DNA from: an uncultured Moraxellaceae bacterium
Lineage (GTDB): Bacteria > Pseudomonadota > Gammaproteobacteria > Pseudomonadales > Moraxellaceae
Direction of reading: 5' to 3'
Assembly (NCBI GenBank): GCA_937928295.1
Contig: CALEYY010000107.1
Span: forward strand, 1 to 24,598
DNA length: 24,598 nt
The notes beneath the pieces were generated by a model, which made no database searches, was not told the DNA's origin, and worked only from the letters and a program-made list of their open reading frames with translations. Both the position numbers and the translations under genes were made by a program. Below are positions 1 through 6,554 of the stretch, piece after piece. Every line of letters starts with the position of its first letter. Position 1 is the first letter of the stretch.

Positions 1-525
1 TTTCACCCGGCCCTGCTGATGACCGATGTGACCCACGACATGAGCCTGATGCGCGACGAAACCTTCGGGCCGGTGCTGCCGGTGATGTCGTTCCGCACGG
101 AAGACGAAGCCGTGGCGCTGGCCAATGACTGCAGCATGGCGCTCTCGGCCTCGGTGTGGACGCGCGATCTGGCGCGCGGTAAGCGCCTGGCCACACGCAT
201 CGACGGTGGCGTGGTGGCGATCAACGACCACCTCTACACGCATGGCATGTCCGAGCTGCCCTGGGGCGGCCCGAAAGAATCGGGCATTGGCCGCACCCAC
301 GGCCCCGAAGGTCTCATGGAGATGACCAGTCCCAAGGTTGTGAACTGGGACAGCATGCGCGCCAAGCGCAACCTCTGGTGGTATCCGCAGGATGAAGCCA
401 GCTACGACGCGCTGCTGAACGCGGTGTATCTGGCCAATCCGAAATCGCCGCTGGATTTCCTGAGTGCGTCGGCGAAGCTGCTGCCGTTTATGCTGAGAAA
501 GATGTATTCGAGTTGGAAGCCTTGA
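1..525 (+). CDS. Aldehyde dehydrogenase family protein, C-terminal part
   Basis: Partial gene: the reading frame is open from the first base and ends at the TGA at 523-525, so the N-terminal two thirds, including the catalytic cysteine region, lie outside the window. What is seen is the ALDH C-terminal fold: RDETFGPVLPVMSF (the conserved ETFGPV motif), then NDCSMALSASVWTRD, a VVAINDH stretch and LPWGGPKESGIGRTHG, which corresponds to the family's 'GG.K.SG.GR..G' NAD-binding/oligomerisation end. After this the protein continues about 75 residues with a Trp/Tyr-rich segment and a hydrophobic tail (FLSASAKLLPFMLRKMY), which suggests membrane association. Enzymes of this family oxidise aldehydes to carboxylates with NAD(P)+. 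The substrate cannot be told from this fragment. The gene converges on yicC, with 12 bases between their ends. Confidence 0.9.
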   Translation, partial: FHPALLMTDVTHDMSLMRDETFGPVLPVMSFRTEDEAVALANDCSMALSASVWTRDLARGKRLATRIDGGVVAINDHLYTHGMSELPWGGPKESGIGRTHGPEGLMEMTSPKVVNWDSMRAKRNLWWYPQDEASYDALLNAVYLANPKSPLDFLSASAKLLPFMLRKMYSSWKP

Positions 526-537
526 GCCGAGGAAAAA

Positions 538-1422
538 TCACTCCAGATTCTGAATCTGCTCCCGCATCTGCTCGATCAGCACCTTCAGTTCGACTGATGA
601 GAGCGTGCTGTCGGCGCTGACCGATTTCGAGCCCAGCGTGTTGGCCTCGCGATTCAGCTCCTGCATGAGGAAGTCGAGGCGGCGGCCCACCGCGCCGCCA
701 CTGGCGAGCACGCGACGAATCTCGGTGACATGCGCGAGCAGGCGGTCGATCTCTTCGGCCACATCCATCTTCTGCGCGAACAGCACCACCTCCTGCTCCA
801 GCCGGTCGGCGGACAGCTCGGCTTTTGCCTCGGCCACCCGCGCCAGCAGCTTGCTGCGGAAGTGTTGCAGGATCTGCGGCAGGCGCTCGCGCACGCCGCT
901 GACCTCTCGCTCGATGCCTTGCAGCCGGGCCTCGACCATCGCCTGCAACGCGGCACCTTCGCGAGCACGCATGGCGATGAAGTCCTCCATCGCCTGCGCG
1001 AACAGGGCATCGGCGCTGGCCAGCAAGGCCGAGGCATCGACCTCCTGCGTGATCAGCACGCCGGGCAGGCGCAATAGGTCTACGGTGTTCAGCGGAGCTT
1101 TTCCCGTGCTGCCAGCGGCGGCAAGCTCTTCAATTTCGCGCAAGGCCCCGAGCAGCTGCTGCACGCGCACCGTGTTGATGGTCACGGCCTCGCTGCTGTC
1201 GGCCGGTTCGTAGCGAGCGCTGACCTCGACCTTGCCACGGGCCAGTTGCTGGCGCAGGCCATCGCGCCAGGCAAATTCGCGCTCGCGCACGGCATCGGCG
1301 AGGCGGAAAGATGCCTCCAGATGGCGACTGTTGACCGAGCGGATCTCGATGGCCAGCAGGCCGAGCGCGCTGCGTTGTTCGGCGCGGGCGAAGGCGGTCA
1401 TGCTGTGGACGGGCTGGCTCAT
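538..1422 (-). CDS. yicC: YicC family endoribonuclease
   Basis: 294 residues, close to the family's usual 287-295. The N-terminus carries the typical MTAFAR motif after MSQPVHS. The C-terminus has the diagnostic block GRRLDFLMQELNREANTLGSKS, followed by a helix rich in Glu and Gln that ends MREQIQNLE. YicC proteins are now described as RNA endonucleases involved in small-RNA and mRNA turnover, and the gene is often next to rph, as here. The two genes diverge from a gap of about 100 bases. The start at 1422 gives the canonical N-terminus; upstream on the minus strand there is only a modest GAG-type ribosome site. Large open frames on the opposite strand are shadows of this GC-rich gene. Confidence 0.93.
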   Translation of the reverse strand: MSQPVHSMTAFARAEQRSALGLLAIEIRSVNSRHLEASFRLADAVREREFAWRDGLRQQLARGKVEVSARYEPADSSEAVTINTVRVQQLLGALREIEELAAAGSTGKAPLNTVDLLRLPGVLITQEVDASALLASADALFAQAMEDFIAMRAREGAALQAMVEARLQGIEREVSGVRERLPQILQHFRSKLLARVAEAKAELSADRLEQEVVLFAQKMDVAEEIDRLLAHVTEIRRVLASGGAVGRRLDFLMQELNREANTLGSKSVSADSTLSSVELKVLIEQMREQIQNLE

Positions 1423-1457
1423 GCGCGGCTCTCAAGGCAGAAAAGACGAAGACCGTG

Positions 1458-1474
1458 ATTGTAGCGGCTATACT
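1458..1474. promoter_or_regulatory. Candidate back-to-back -10 elements, yicC/rph divergent promoters
   Basis: In the gap between divergent yicC and rph there is TATACT at 1469-1474 on the plus strand (facing rph) and TACAAT on the minus strand at 1463-1458 (facing yicC). Neither has a convincing -35 hexamer at 16-18 bases, so these are only candidates. The position, 50-60 bases before rph and 35 before yicC, is plausible. Confidence 0.3.
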
Positions 1475-1526
1475 CTCCGCCACCACATGTCTCACCAGCA
1501 TGCCACTCATCATTCAGGAACTCCCC

Positions 1527-2243
1527 ATGCGCGCTTCCGGCCGTCTGCACGATCAGCTTCGCTCCGTCACCATCACCCGCGATTTCACCTGCCATGCCGA
1601 AGGTTCGGTGCTGGTCGAATTCGGCCAGACCAAGGTGCTGTGCACGGCCAGCGTGGAGGCCGGCGTGCCGCGCTTCATGAAGGGCAAGGGCGAGGGCTGG
1701 ATCACCGCCGAATACAGCATGCTGCCGCGCGCCACGCACACGCGTAATCAGCGCGAGGCCAGCAAGGGCAAGCAGGGCGGACGCACGCTGGAGATCCAGC
1801 GCCTGATCGGTCGCTCACTGCGCGCCATGGTCGACCTTAAGAAACTCGGCGAAAACACCATCACCATCGACTGCGATGTGATTCAGGCCGATGGCGGTAC
1901 GCGCACGGCAGCGATCACCGGCGGTGCTGTCGCGCTGGTTGATGCGCTGACCTGGATGCTGAATCAGAAGATGATCAAGAACGATCCGCTGATCGGCCTG
2001 ATTGCCGCGATTTCGGTGGGCATCGTGAAGGGCGAGCCGCTGCTGGATCTGGAATACACCGAAGATTCGGCCTGCGATACCGACATGAATGTGGTCATCA
2101 ACCAGCTCGGCGGCATCATTGAAATTCAGGGCACGGCCGAGGGCGCGGCGTTCTCACGCAAGGAAGTGGATGCGCTCATGGATCTGGCCGAGAAGGGCGT
2201 GAAGGAGCTGGTGCAGGCGCAGCAGAAAGCGCTGAACTGGTAA
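1527..2243 (+). CDS. rph: Ribonuclease PH
   Basis: 238 residues, the normal size of RNase PH, a phosphorolytic 3'-5' exoribonuclease that trims tRNA 3' ends and rRNA. It begins MRASGR, as in most RNase PH proteins, and shows EGSVLVEFGQTKVLCTAS, the GEGWITAEYSMLPRATHTR block, and RTLEIQRLIGRSLRA with phosphate- and RNA-binding arginines. DCDVIQADGGTRTAAITGG and DLEYTEDSACDTDMNVV, with the catalytic acidic residues, follow. An in-frame ATG lies upstream at 1455, but it would add 24 residues not found in the family and would overlap the probable promoter region, so 1527 is preferred. It diverges from yicC, a common pairing, and is followed 41 bases later by a MAPEG gene on the same strand. Confidence 0.97.
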   Translation: MRASGRLHDQLRSVTITRDFTCHAEGSVLVEFGQTKVLCTASVEAGVPRFMKGKGEGWITAEYSMLPRATHTRNQREASKGKQGGRTLEIQRLIGRSLRAMVDLKKLGENTITIDCDVIQADGGTRTAAITGGAVALVDALTWMLNQKMIKNDPLIGLIAAISVGIVKGEPLLDLEYTEDSACDTDMNVVINQLGGIIEIQGTAEGAAFSRKEVDALMDLAEKGVKELVQAQQKALNW

Positions 2244-2284
2244 GCTGCTCGGCGTATCAACCCGATAATAAGAAGAGGTTTTTC

Positions 2285-2659
2285 ATGCCCGATTTTCAAA
2301 TTTTCACGCTGTTTGTGGCGTTTAACACAGTGCTGCTGACGCTGCTCGCGCTCAATGTATCGCGCGTTCGTATTGGTCAGCGTATCCCGAATGGCGACGG
2401 CAATAGCGTGCCCTTGAAGAAAGCCATTCGCGCCCATGCCAATGGCGTGGAGCAGGTGGTGGTGTTTGCGCTGGTGCTGCTGGCGCTGACCTATCAGGCC
2501 AAGTCGCCGGAGCTGTTGATGGCGTTGGCTGGCGCGTTCAGCGTTGCGCGGCTGGCGCATGCGCTGGGCATGTTGCAGCCGAACTTCAATGCCCGCCGGC
2601 TGGGTGCGAGCTTGAGCTTTGCGCTGCAGATTTTGGGGGCGGTGTTGCTGGTGTTGTAA
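2285..2659 (+). CDS. MAPEG family membrane protein
   Basis: 124 residues, a small integral membrane protein with about four hydrophobic segments. The core VRIGQRIPNGDGNSVPLKKAIRAHANGVEQVVVF matches the MAPEG signature (RxRxG...GDG....L.RaxRAHaN..E). A second characteristic block follows, ARLAHALGMLQPN..ARRLGA. MAPEG proteins include microsomal glutathione transferases and leukotriene C4 synthase. Bacterial short forms are mostly uncharacterised, and the substrate cannot be assigned here. A ribosome site AGAAGAGG lies 5 bases or so before the ATG. The gene follows rph closely and may be co-transcribed with it. Its stop is only 6 bases before the large inverted repeat of the toxin-antitoxin operator. 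Confidence 0.88.
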   Translation: MPDFQIFTLFVAFNTVLLTLLALNVSRVRIGQRIPNGDGNSVPLKKAIRAHANGVEQVVVFALVLLALTYQAKSPELLMALAGAFSVARLAHALGMLQPNFNARRLGASLSFALQILGAVLLVL

Positions 2660-2681
2660 TGATGGCCCAGATGAATACAAT
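2654..2681 (+). promoter_or_regulatory. Candidate sigma-70 promoter of the toxin-antitoxin operon
   Basis: TTGTAA at 2654-2659 (overlapping the MAPEG stop) and TACAAT at 2676-2681 are separated by 16 bases. Each hexamer matches the sigma-70 consensus at four or five of six positions. The -10 element lies inside the left arm of the inverted repeat, which would allow antitoxin binding to block RNA polymerase, as is usual for autoregulated type II modules. Seen in sequence; function inferred. Confidence 0.5.
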
Positions 2682-2711
2682 GAATGCAGGTATTCATTGT
2701 ATTCATCTGGG
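2666..2711. repeat. Perfect 20-bp inverted repeat, probable toxin-antitoxin operator
   Basis: The left arm 2666-2685 (CCCAGATGAATACAATGAAT) is an exact reverse complement of 2692-2711, with a 6-base spacer GCAGGT. Inside are four copies of the half-site TGAAT/ATTCA, starting at 2672, 2681, 2692 and 2701, that is spaced 9, 11 and 9 bases. This arrangement suits two ribbon-helix-helix antitoxin dimers bound side by side. It sits directly before the antitoxin ATG at 2721 and overlaps the candidate promoter. As RNA it could also fold as a hairpin at the end of the MAPEG transcript. Confidence 0.75.
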
Positions 2712-2720
2712 TGTGCAAGT

Positions 2721-2948
2721 ATGGCAACTTCAGTTCGTTTAGCTCCTGAAGTGGAGGAGCGGTTGGACTTTCTGGCGACACAGACTGGTCGTTCGAAAGC
2801 ATTTTATTTGAGACAAGTCATCGAGCAGGGTCTTGAAGATCTTGAGGACTACTACCTCGCGGCGGATGTGCTGGAGCGCGTTCGTCAAGGCCGTGAAGCA
2901 GTTCATTCCACAACGGATGTGAGAAAAGCACTTGGCTTGGAGCATTGA
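2721..2948 (+). CDS. RelB/CopG-type ribbon-helix-helix antitoxin
   Basis: 75 residues. The first half, MATSVRLAPEVEERLDFLATQTGRSKAFYLRQVIEQ, has the short beta strand (TSVRL) and two helices of ribbon-helix-helix DNA-binding proteins. The second half is acidic, then ends in a short tail (TTDVRKALGLEH), as expected for the part that wraps the toxin. ATG 2721 is chosen because it starts the fold exactly and lies after the operator. An open frame upstream to 2619 would run through the inverted repeat and MAPEG. The toxin gene overlaps the last 17 bases, a usual sign of translational coupling. Base composition is visibly poorer in GC than the neighbours (27 G or C in the 60 bases from 2761), suggesting acquisition as a module. 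Confidence 0.87.
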   Translation: MATSVRLAPEVEERLDFLATQTGRSKAFYLRQVIEQGLEDLEDYYLAADVLERVRQGREAVHSTTDVRKALGLEH

Positions 2949-3198
2949 TTACACAGGTACCGCCCTGAAGCAGCTGAAAAAACTGGATCGATCGGCTGCT
3001 CAGTTGTTGGTGACTTATCTTTCTGAGCGTATCAGTCCTTTGGCTGATCCACGCAGCTCGGGTAAAGCGCTTGTAGGGCATTTGGCTGGCTTGTGGCGCT
3101 ACCGCGTTGGTGATTTTCGAGTCATTTGCGAAATTCAGGATAACGCGGTGCGTATTTTGGTGGTGCAGCTCGGGCACCGCAGTAAAATCTACGACTAA
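2932..3198 (+). CDS. RelE/ParE family toxin of type II toxin-antitoxin system
   Basis: 88 residues beginning at a TTG codon, since no ATG or GTG is available that keeps the fold; a purine-rich GAGAAAAG precedes it. The sequence fits RelE: an N-terminal strand SIDYTGTALKQLKKLDRSAAQ with two helices, then GKALVGHLAGLWRYRVGDFRVICEIQDNAVRILVVQLGHRSKIYD. The 'G.WRYRVGDFRVI' and 'GHRSKIY' blocks are family hallmarks, and the conserved arginines plus the C-terminal Arg/Lys/Tyr are the likely RNA-cleaving residues. RelE toxins cut mRNA in the ribosomal A site, while ParE relatives target gyrase; the C-terminal HRSKIYD favours RelE. It overlaps the antitoxin by 17 bases and ends 4 bases into the stop of the convergent methyltransferase gene. 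Confidence 0.88.
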   Translation: MAWSIDYTGTALKQLKKLDRSAAQLLVTYLSERISPLADPRSSGKALVGHLAGLWRYRVGDFRVICEIQDNAVRILVVQLGHRSKIYD

Positions 3199-3794
3199 AC
3201 CACCTTCTCCGCCATCGCCACCGTATAGACCTTGCCCTGCTTGAGCTTGTCGTAGTTGCCGAAGACTTCTTTCATTGTACGGCCCATGAATTCGCGCAGG
3301 CCGTTGATGGTCACGACATAGAAGCGTCCGCCCGGCTTGAGGCGCGACAGGCTGTCGAACAGGAACAGGTAGTGTTGTTCCTTGCTGGCCTTGGCCGGCA
3401 GGTTCGACACGATCAGGTCGAATTTCAGCGCCGGGTCGATGTGCTGCAAGCCGTTCGAGAGCTGGGCTTTCGCATTCGGGATGCGATTCAGCGCGCAATT
3501 GCGATTGGCGTATTCCACGGCCATGAAGTCCTTGTCCACCATCAGCGTTTGGCCTTGCGGGGCGAGACGGGCCATCGCCATGCCGAGCGGGCCGTAGCCG
3601 CAGCCGATGTCGAGGCAGTCGGCATCCACCGGAATCTCCAGGTATTCGAGCAGCATGTGCGTGCCGGCGTCGATGGCCTCGGGCGAGAAGATGCCCCAGG
3701 TCGTGGTGAATTGCAGGTTCTGGCCGAGCAGCGTGTCGCTGAAGCGGATGTCTTCGCGCCAGCGGGCGAGGGTGGTCTTGTCGGGAGCGGGCAT
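3195..3794 (-). CDS. Class I SAM-dependent methyltransferase, small (MTS/RsmC-like) domain
   Basis: 199 residues from the ATG at 3794. LQFTTTWGIFSPEAIDAGTHMLLEYL is the 'GvFs....D.gt..Ll' entry of the MTS family (RsmC C-terminal domain, YbxB-like). LDIGCGYGPLGMAMA (about 61-75) is SAM motif I, and VDKDFMAVEYANRN follows with the acidic residue for the ribose. The family's catalytic NPPF/NPPI motif appears here as VSNLPAKASKE (129-139), with Leu in place of the first Pro. RsmC methylates guanine N2 in 16S rRNA; this protein lacks the RsmC N-terminal duplicate, so an RNA target is likely but unproven. An alternative start at 3824 adds ten hydrophobic residues; neither start has a clear ribosome site. 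It converges on the toxin gene, with stop codons overlapping by 4 bases. Confidence 0.83.
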   Translation of the reverse strand: MPAPDKTTLARWREDIRFSDTLLGQNLQFTTTWGIFSPEAIDAGTHMLLEYLEIPVDADCLDIGCGYGPLGMAMARLAPQGQTLMVDKDFMAVEYANRNCALNRIPNAKAQLSNGLQHIDPALKFDLIVSNLPAKASKEQHYLFLFDSLSRLKPGGRFYVVTINGLREFMGRTMKEVFGNYDKLKQGKVYTVAMAEKVV

Positions 3795-3883
3795 GACGGG
3801 CACACAAAATAGGAGATGCCGCATTCTAGCCGATGGCGTGGCTTGTGGCGCTGCTTGTGATTATGGTCGTGGCGCTGTTCATG

Positions 3884-3910
3884 TTGCCGTCTGGCGATCT
3901 GCGGTATAAG
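3884..3910 (+). promoter_or_regulatory. Candidate promoter for the S8 peptidase gene
   Basis: TTGCCG at 3884-3889 and TATAAG at 3905-3910, 15 bases apart, lie 35 bases before the chosen ATG. The -10 is good (five of six); the -35 is fair and the spacing slightly short. The rest of the 3795-3945 gap shows no other clear signal. Confidence 0.33.
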
Positions 3911-3945
3911 GGTGATCGAGCTTGATCGGCATGGCGAGGTTGCGG

Positions 3946-5322
3946 ATGAAACGGGTGCAATGGGGTGTGGTTATGTCGGCTGCGCTGCTGCTAGCCGCTT
4001 GCGGCGGCGGTGGTGGCGATAGCTCGGCCGCGATGGCGCCCAAGCAGACCGCAGAGGCCACGCCGACCGCTACAGTGACGGGGGCATCGCGCGTGGTGGT
4101 GGCGGTGATCGATAGTGCCATCAATCCTTACCATGAGGCGCTGTATGCCGGCGGTAGCCTGTATCCGGGCACTGCACCGCGTGCTGTGACCTCGGCGGTG
4201 TTGGCCGATTTTGGCGTTGATGCCAACCATATTCTCACGCTGACCCGCAGCGGCAACTTCGCCGCCGATGTAGCTGCCGATGCCGCCCAGTGGCGCAAGG
4301 TCAAGCGCGGTGAGCGTTACTGGGTGCGCGGCACCAACCTGATTCTGGTCAGCTTCGATGATTCGGGCCTGCCGCTGCTGCAACCCACGGCCGATAAAGA
4401 TCCGCATGGCGTTGGCACCAGTTCGGCCATGCTGGCGGCGGCACCACAGTCGGTACTGGTGTTTGTGGAAGGCACTACGGCCGATGCCGAAGCCTTTGCT
4501 TTCAATCATCCCGCCATTGATATCGTGTCTACCAGCTATGGCACACCCGGCAGCATCCCATTGGTTTCGCAGCCGTTGACGCAGAGCCTGGAAGGCGTAG
4601 TCACGCGGGGCAAGCTCCATGTGGGCGCGGCCGACAACTCACCGGCGCTGGCGACCTTTGACGGCACGGCCGGGCCTTGGTGGTCGGTAGGTATCGCCGG
4701 GCTGGATGTGGACAGCCAGGGGCGCGAGCTGGTTTCCGGCACCTTCCCGGATTTCCTCGCGGCATTCACCCAGACGCTGCCGTATTGCACAGATTGCGAA
4801 ACCGGTCTGGAGACGGTCAGCGGCACCAGCTTCGCCACGCCGCAAGCGGCGGGTGTGGCGGCCAGCATTCTGCTGCAAACGCGGGCACAGTTGGGTCATG
4901 CCGGCGGCATTGTCGCGGGCGCTGAAGGGCCGGTGATGGTGCGCAGTGGCGGTCGCGAGATTTCGGTCTGGCAGCTGCGTCGCGCGCTGGAGCAGGCGGC
5001 GGCACAGCCAGCGACCACGGATTATCAGCCGAGCAGCCCGACGGCTATTCCGGTGCTGCCGGTGTTGCCCGCCCTGCAAACCGGCTGGGGCGTGCTGACC
5101 CCGGATGCGGCCAGCGGTGTGATTGCGCATGGCGTGGCAGTGCTGACCGGCGTGCAGGTTGCCGACACTACGCCTGCCGGTACTTGCGAAGTGCAGTCAG
5201 GCCTGATGCAGCTGCGCCGCAATTATTGGGACCGGCTGAATCCGTTGTCGCCAAGCTTCATGAACAGCCCGGCGAGCTTCCCGGTCATCGCTTGCGGTAG
5301 CCCGTTTGAGCAACTGCCGTAA
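3946..5322 (+). CDS. S8 (subtilisin-like) serine peptidase, lipoprotein
   Basis: 458 residues. The N-terminus MKRVQWGVVMSAALLLAAC is a lipoprotein signal with lipobox LAAC (lipidated Cys19), followed by a flexible Gly/Ser linker (GGGGGDSS). The subtilase triad is complete: Asp56 in VVVAVIDSAIN, His154 in DKDPHGVGTSSAM and Ser295 in VSGTSFATPQAAGVAASI. The latter two match the family's HGT and GTSxAxP motifs. Cys281 and Cys284 (YCTDC) could form a disulphide or a small loop. It should act as an anchored envelope protease. ATG 3946 is preferred because GAGG lies 6 bases before it and it gives a compact signal peptide; starts at TTG 3922 or ATG 3931 are possible. The last 120 residues show no motif I recognise. 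It converges on a lipoprotein gene with 28 bases between. Confidence 0.88.
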   Translation: MKRVQWGVVMSAALLLAACGGGGGDSSAAMAPKQTAEATPTATVTGASRVVVAVIDSAINPYHEALYAGGSLYPGTAPRAVTSAVLADFGVDANHILTLTRSGNFAADVAADAAQWRKVKRGERYWVRGTNLILVSFDDSGLPLLQPTADKDPHGVGTSSAMLAAAPQSVLVFVEGTTADAEAFAFNHPAIDIVSTSYGTPGSIPLVSQPLTQSLEGVVTRGKLHVGAADNSPALATFDGTAGPWWSVGIAGLDVDSQGRELVSGTFPDFLAAFTQTLPYCTDCETGLETVSGTSFATPQAAGVAASILLQTRAQLGHAGGIVAGAEGPVMVRSGGREISVWQLRRALEQAAAQPATTDYQPSSPTAIPVLPVLPALQTGWGVLTPDAASGVIAHGVAVLTGVQVADTTPAGTCEVQSGLMQLRRNYWDRLNPLSPSFMNSPASFPVIACGSPFEQLP

Positions 5323-5350
5323 GCAGAGGGTCTGTTGTAGCCGAAGCGTG

Positions 5351-5716
5351 TTACTGCGCGGCGGGCACACTGCCCGGTAGCGGAATCGGATTGGCTCGGA
5401 GCTTCAGGTAGCCAGCTTCGGCTTCTAGCTTCAGCTGTGCGCCCTTGGCCAGTTGCTCCTGACCTTCCTTGAGCTGTTGCTGGCCGTCTTCCAGCAACTT
5501 CTGGCCACGGCTGATCTTGTCTTGGCCGTCTTCGACATTGCTCTTGCCTTTTTTCAGCAGCTTGGCGCCATCGCTCCATTGATCGGCCAGCGCTTGTTGC
5601 TCAGTGCTGCGCTGTAGCAGGCTTTCGCCGAAGCTCGGCATGTCACGGTTGGCACAGCCGCTCAGCAGCGTCGCGGTGGTCAGTGTCAAAAGCAGGGAAG
5701 TACGAATGGTCATCAT
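5351..5716 (-). CDS. Small lipoprotein with glycine heptad repeats
   Basis: 121 residues; the open frame extends upstream, but ATG 5716 gives a proper lipoprotein signal, MMTIRTSLLLTLTTATLLSGC, with lipobox LSGC (Cys21). From residue 50 to 92 glycine occurs exactly every seventh residue (50, 57, 64, 71, 78, 85, 92), and a Leu, Val or Ile stands four residues after each from 50 to 85. The rest is mostly charged or Gln. This G-x-x-x-hydrophobic-x-x pattern predicts one long amphipathic helix or coiled coil. The C-terminus is short and Pro-rich (ANPIPLPGSVPAAQ). I do not recognise a named family. It lies head to tail with the exonuclease gene upstream (64 bases apart) and converges on the S8 peptidase gene. 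Confidence 0.78.
   Translation of the reverse strand: MMTIRTSLLLTLTTATLLSGCANRDMPSFGESLLQRSTEQQALADQWSDGAKLLKKGKSNVEDGQDKISRGQKLLEDGQQQLKEGQEQLAKGAQLKLEAEAGYLKLRANPIPLPGSVPAAQ
5422..5569 (-). repeat. Six 21-base (7-codon) repeats encoding G-x-x-x-hydrophobic-x-x
   Basis: Within the lipoprotein gene, codons 50-98 encode repeated units such as GQKLLED, GQQQLKE and GQEQLAK. DNA of adjacent units is similar (recurrent CTTCTGGCC and GTCTT blocks on the plus strand), consistent with growth by tandem duplication of a 21-base unit. Confidence 0.7.
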
Positions 5717-5780
5717 GAGAGCTCTGCGTCCATAGGATTGAAATTTCAAATTAGCTGGCGCGTGCCGGCACCGCAAGCGG

Positions 5781-6548
5781 TCAGAGGTCGTAATCCAGGA
5801 TGAGCGGTGCATGGTCGGAGAATTTCTCGCCCATGTAGATGTCTGCTGCCGTGACTTTGTCGCGCAGTTCCGGCGACACGATGTGGTAGTCGATGCGCCA
5901 TCCCACATTGTTGGCGTAAGCCTGGCCGCGATTGCTCCACCAGGTGTAGCGCTCGGCGCGCTGATCGACGACGCGGAAGGCATCGACATAGCCGACCTCA
6001 TCGAAGAGTTGCGTAAGCCAGGCGCGCTCGCGTGGCAGGAAGCCGGAGTTCTTCTGGTTGCCGCGCCAATTCTTCAGGTCGACCTCTTTGTGCGCGATAT
6101 TCCAGTCGCCGCAGATCACCAGTTTCTCGCCTGCCGCCCGACGCGCCTTCAGCATGGGCATGAGCTCTAGCAGGAAAGCATCCTTGCGTGCCTGAGCGGC
6201 GTCAGACGCTGAGCCGGAAGGCAGGTAGAGCGAGACCACGGTGAGGTCGCCGAAGCGGGCTTCGAGCCAGCGGCCTTCGGTGTCGCAAAGTTCAAAACCG
6301 AGGCCGGTCTTCACACTGTCTGGCTTCTGGCGCGAGTAGATCGCGGTGCCGGAATAGCCGGGGCGCACGGCATCGAACAGGTGGCGATGCCAGCCGGCCG
6401 GGTTGAAGGTGTCGGCATCGAGCTGATGCGTCTGCGCCTTGGTTTCCTGGATGCAGACGATGTCGGTGCCCGAGCTTTCCAGCCAGGTGAAGAAGCCCTT
6501 GGTCGCGGCGGAGCGGATGCCGTTGAGGTTGGCGGAAACGATGCGCAT
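5781..6548 (-). CDS. xthA: Exodeoxyribonuclease III / Crc-like protein with intact active site
   Basis: 255 residues, exonuclease III family. The catalytic residues are all present: Asn7 (SANLNGIR), Glu35 (CIQETKA), Tyr108 (LYLPSG), Asp148 and Asn150 (CGDWNIAHKEVD), Asp220 (GWRIDYHI), and Asp245-His246 (FSDHAPLI). Such enzymes cut DNA at abasic sites and degrade 3' ends in base-excision repair. The gene's surroundings (yicC, rph, pyrE in the same window) and its sequence (MRIVSAN.NGI, GLGFE, FL..ERAWL, GWR.DY) recall Pseudomonas Crc, the catabolite-repression protein, which has lost these residues. This copy may represent the active ancestral form. Start 6548 has AAGGA 6 bases upstream, within a possible hairpin. 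The gene lies downstream of the sigma/anti-sigma operon. Confidence 0.92.
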   Translation of the reverse strand: MRIVSANLNGIRSAATKGFFTWLESSGTDIVCIQETKAQTHQLDADTFNPAGWHRHLFDAVRPGYSGTAIYSRQKPDSVKTGLGFELCDTEGRWLEARFGDLTVVSLYLPSGSASDAAQARKDAFLLELMPMLKARRAAGEKLVICGDWNIAHKEVDLKNWRGNQKNSGFLPRERAWLTQLFDEVGYVDAFRVVDQRAERYTWWSNRGQAYANNVGWRIDYHIVSPELRDKVTAADIYMGEKFSDHAPLILDYDL

Positions 6549-6554
6549 GAGAAA

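Noticed and set aside
2666..2711. Rho-independent terminator after MAPEG
   Set aside because: Strong hairpin but AT-rich stem and no T-run after it; location and half-sites fit an operator better.
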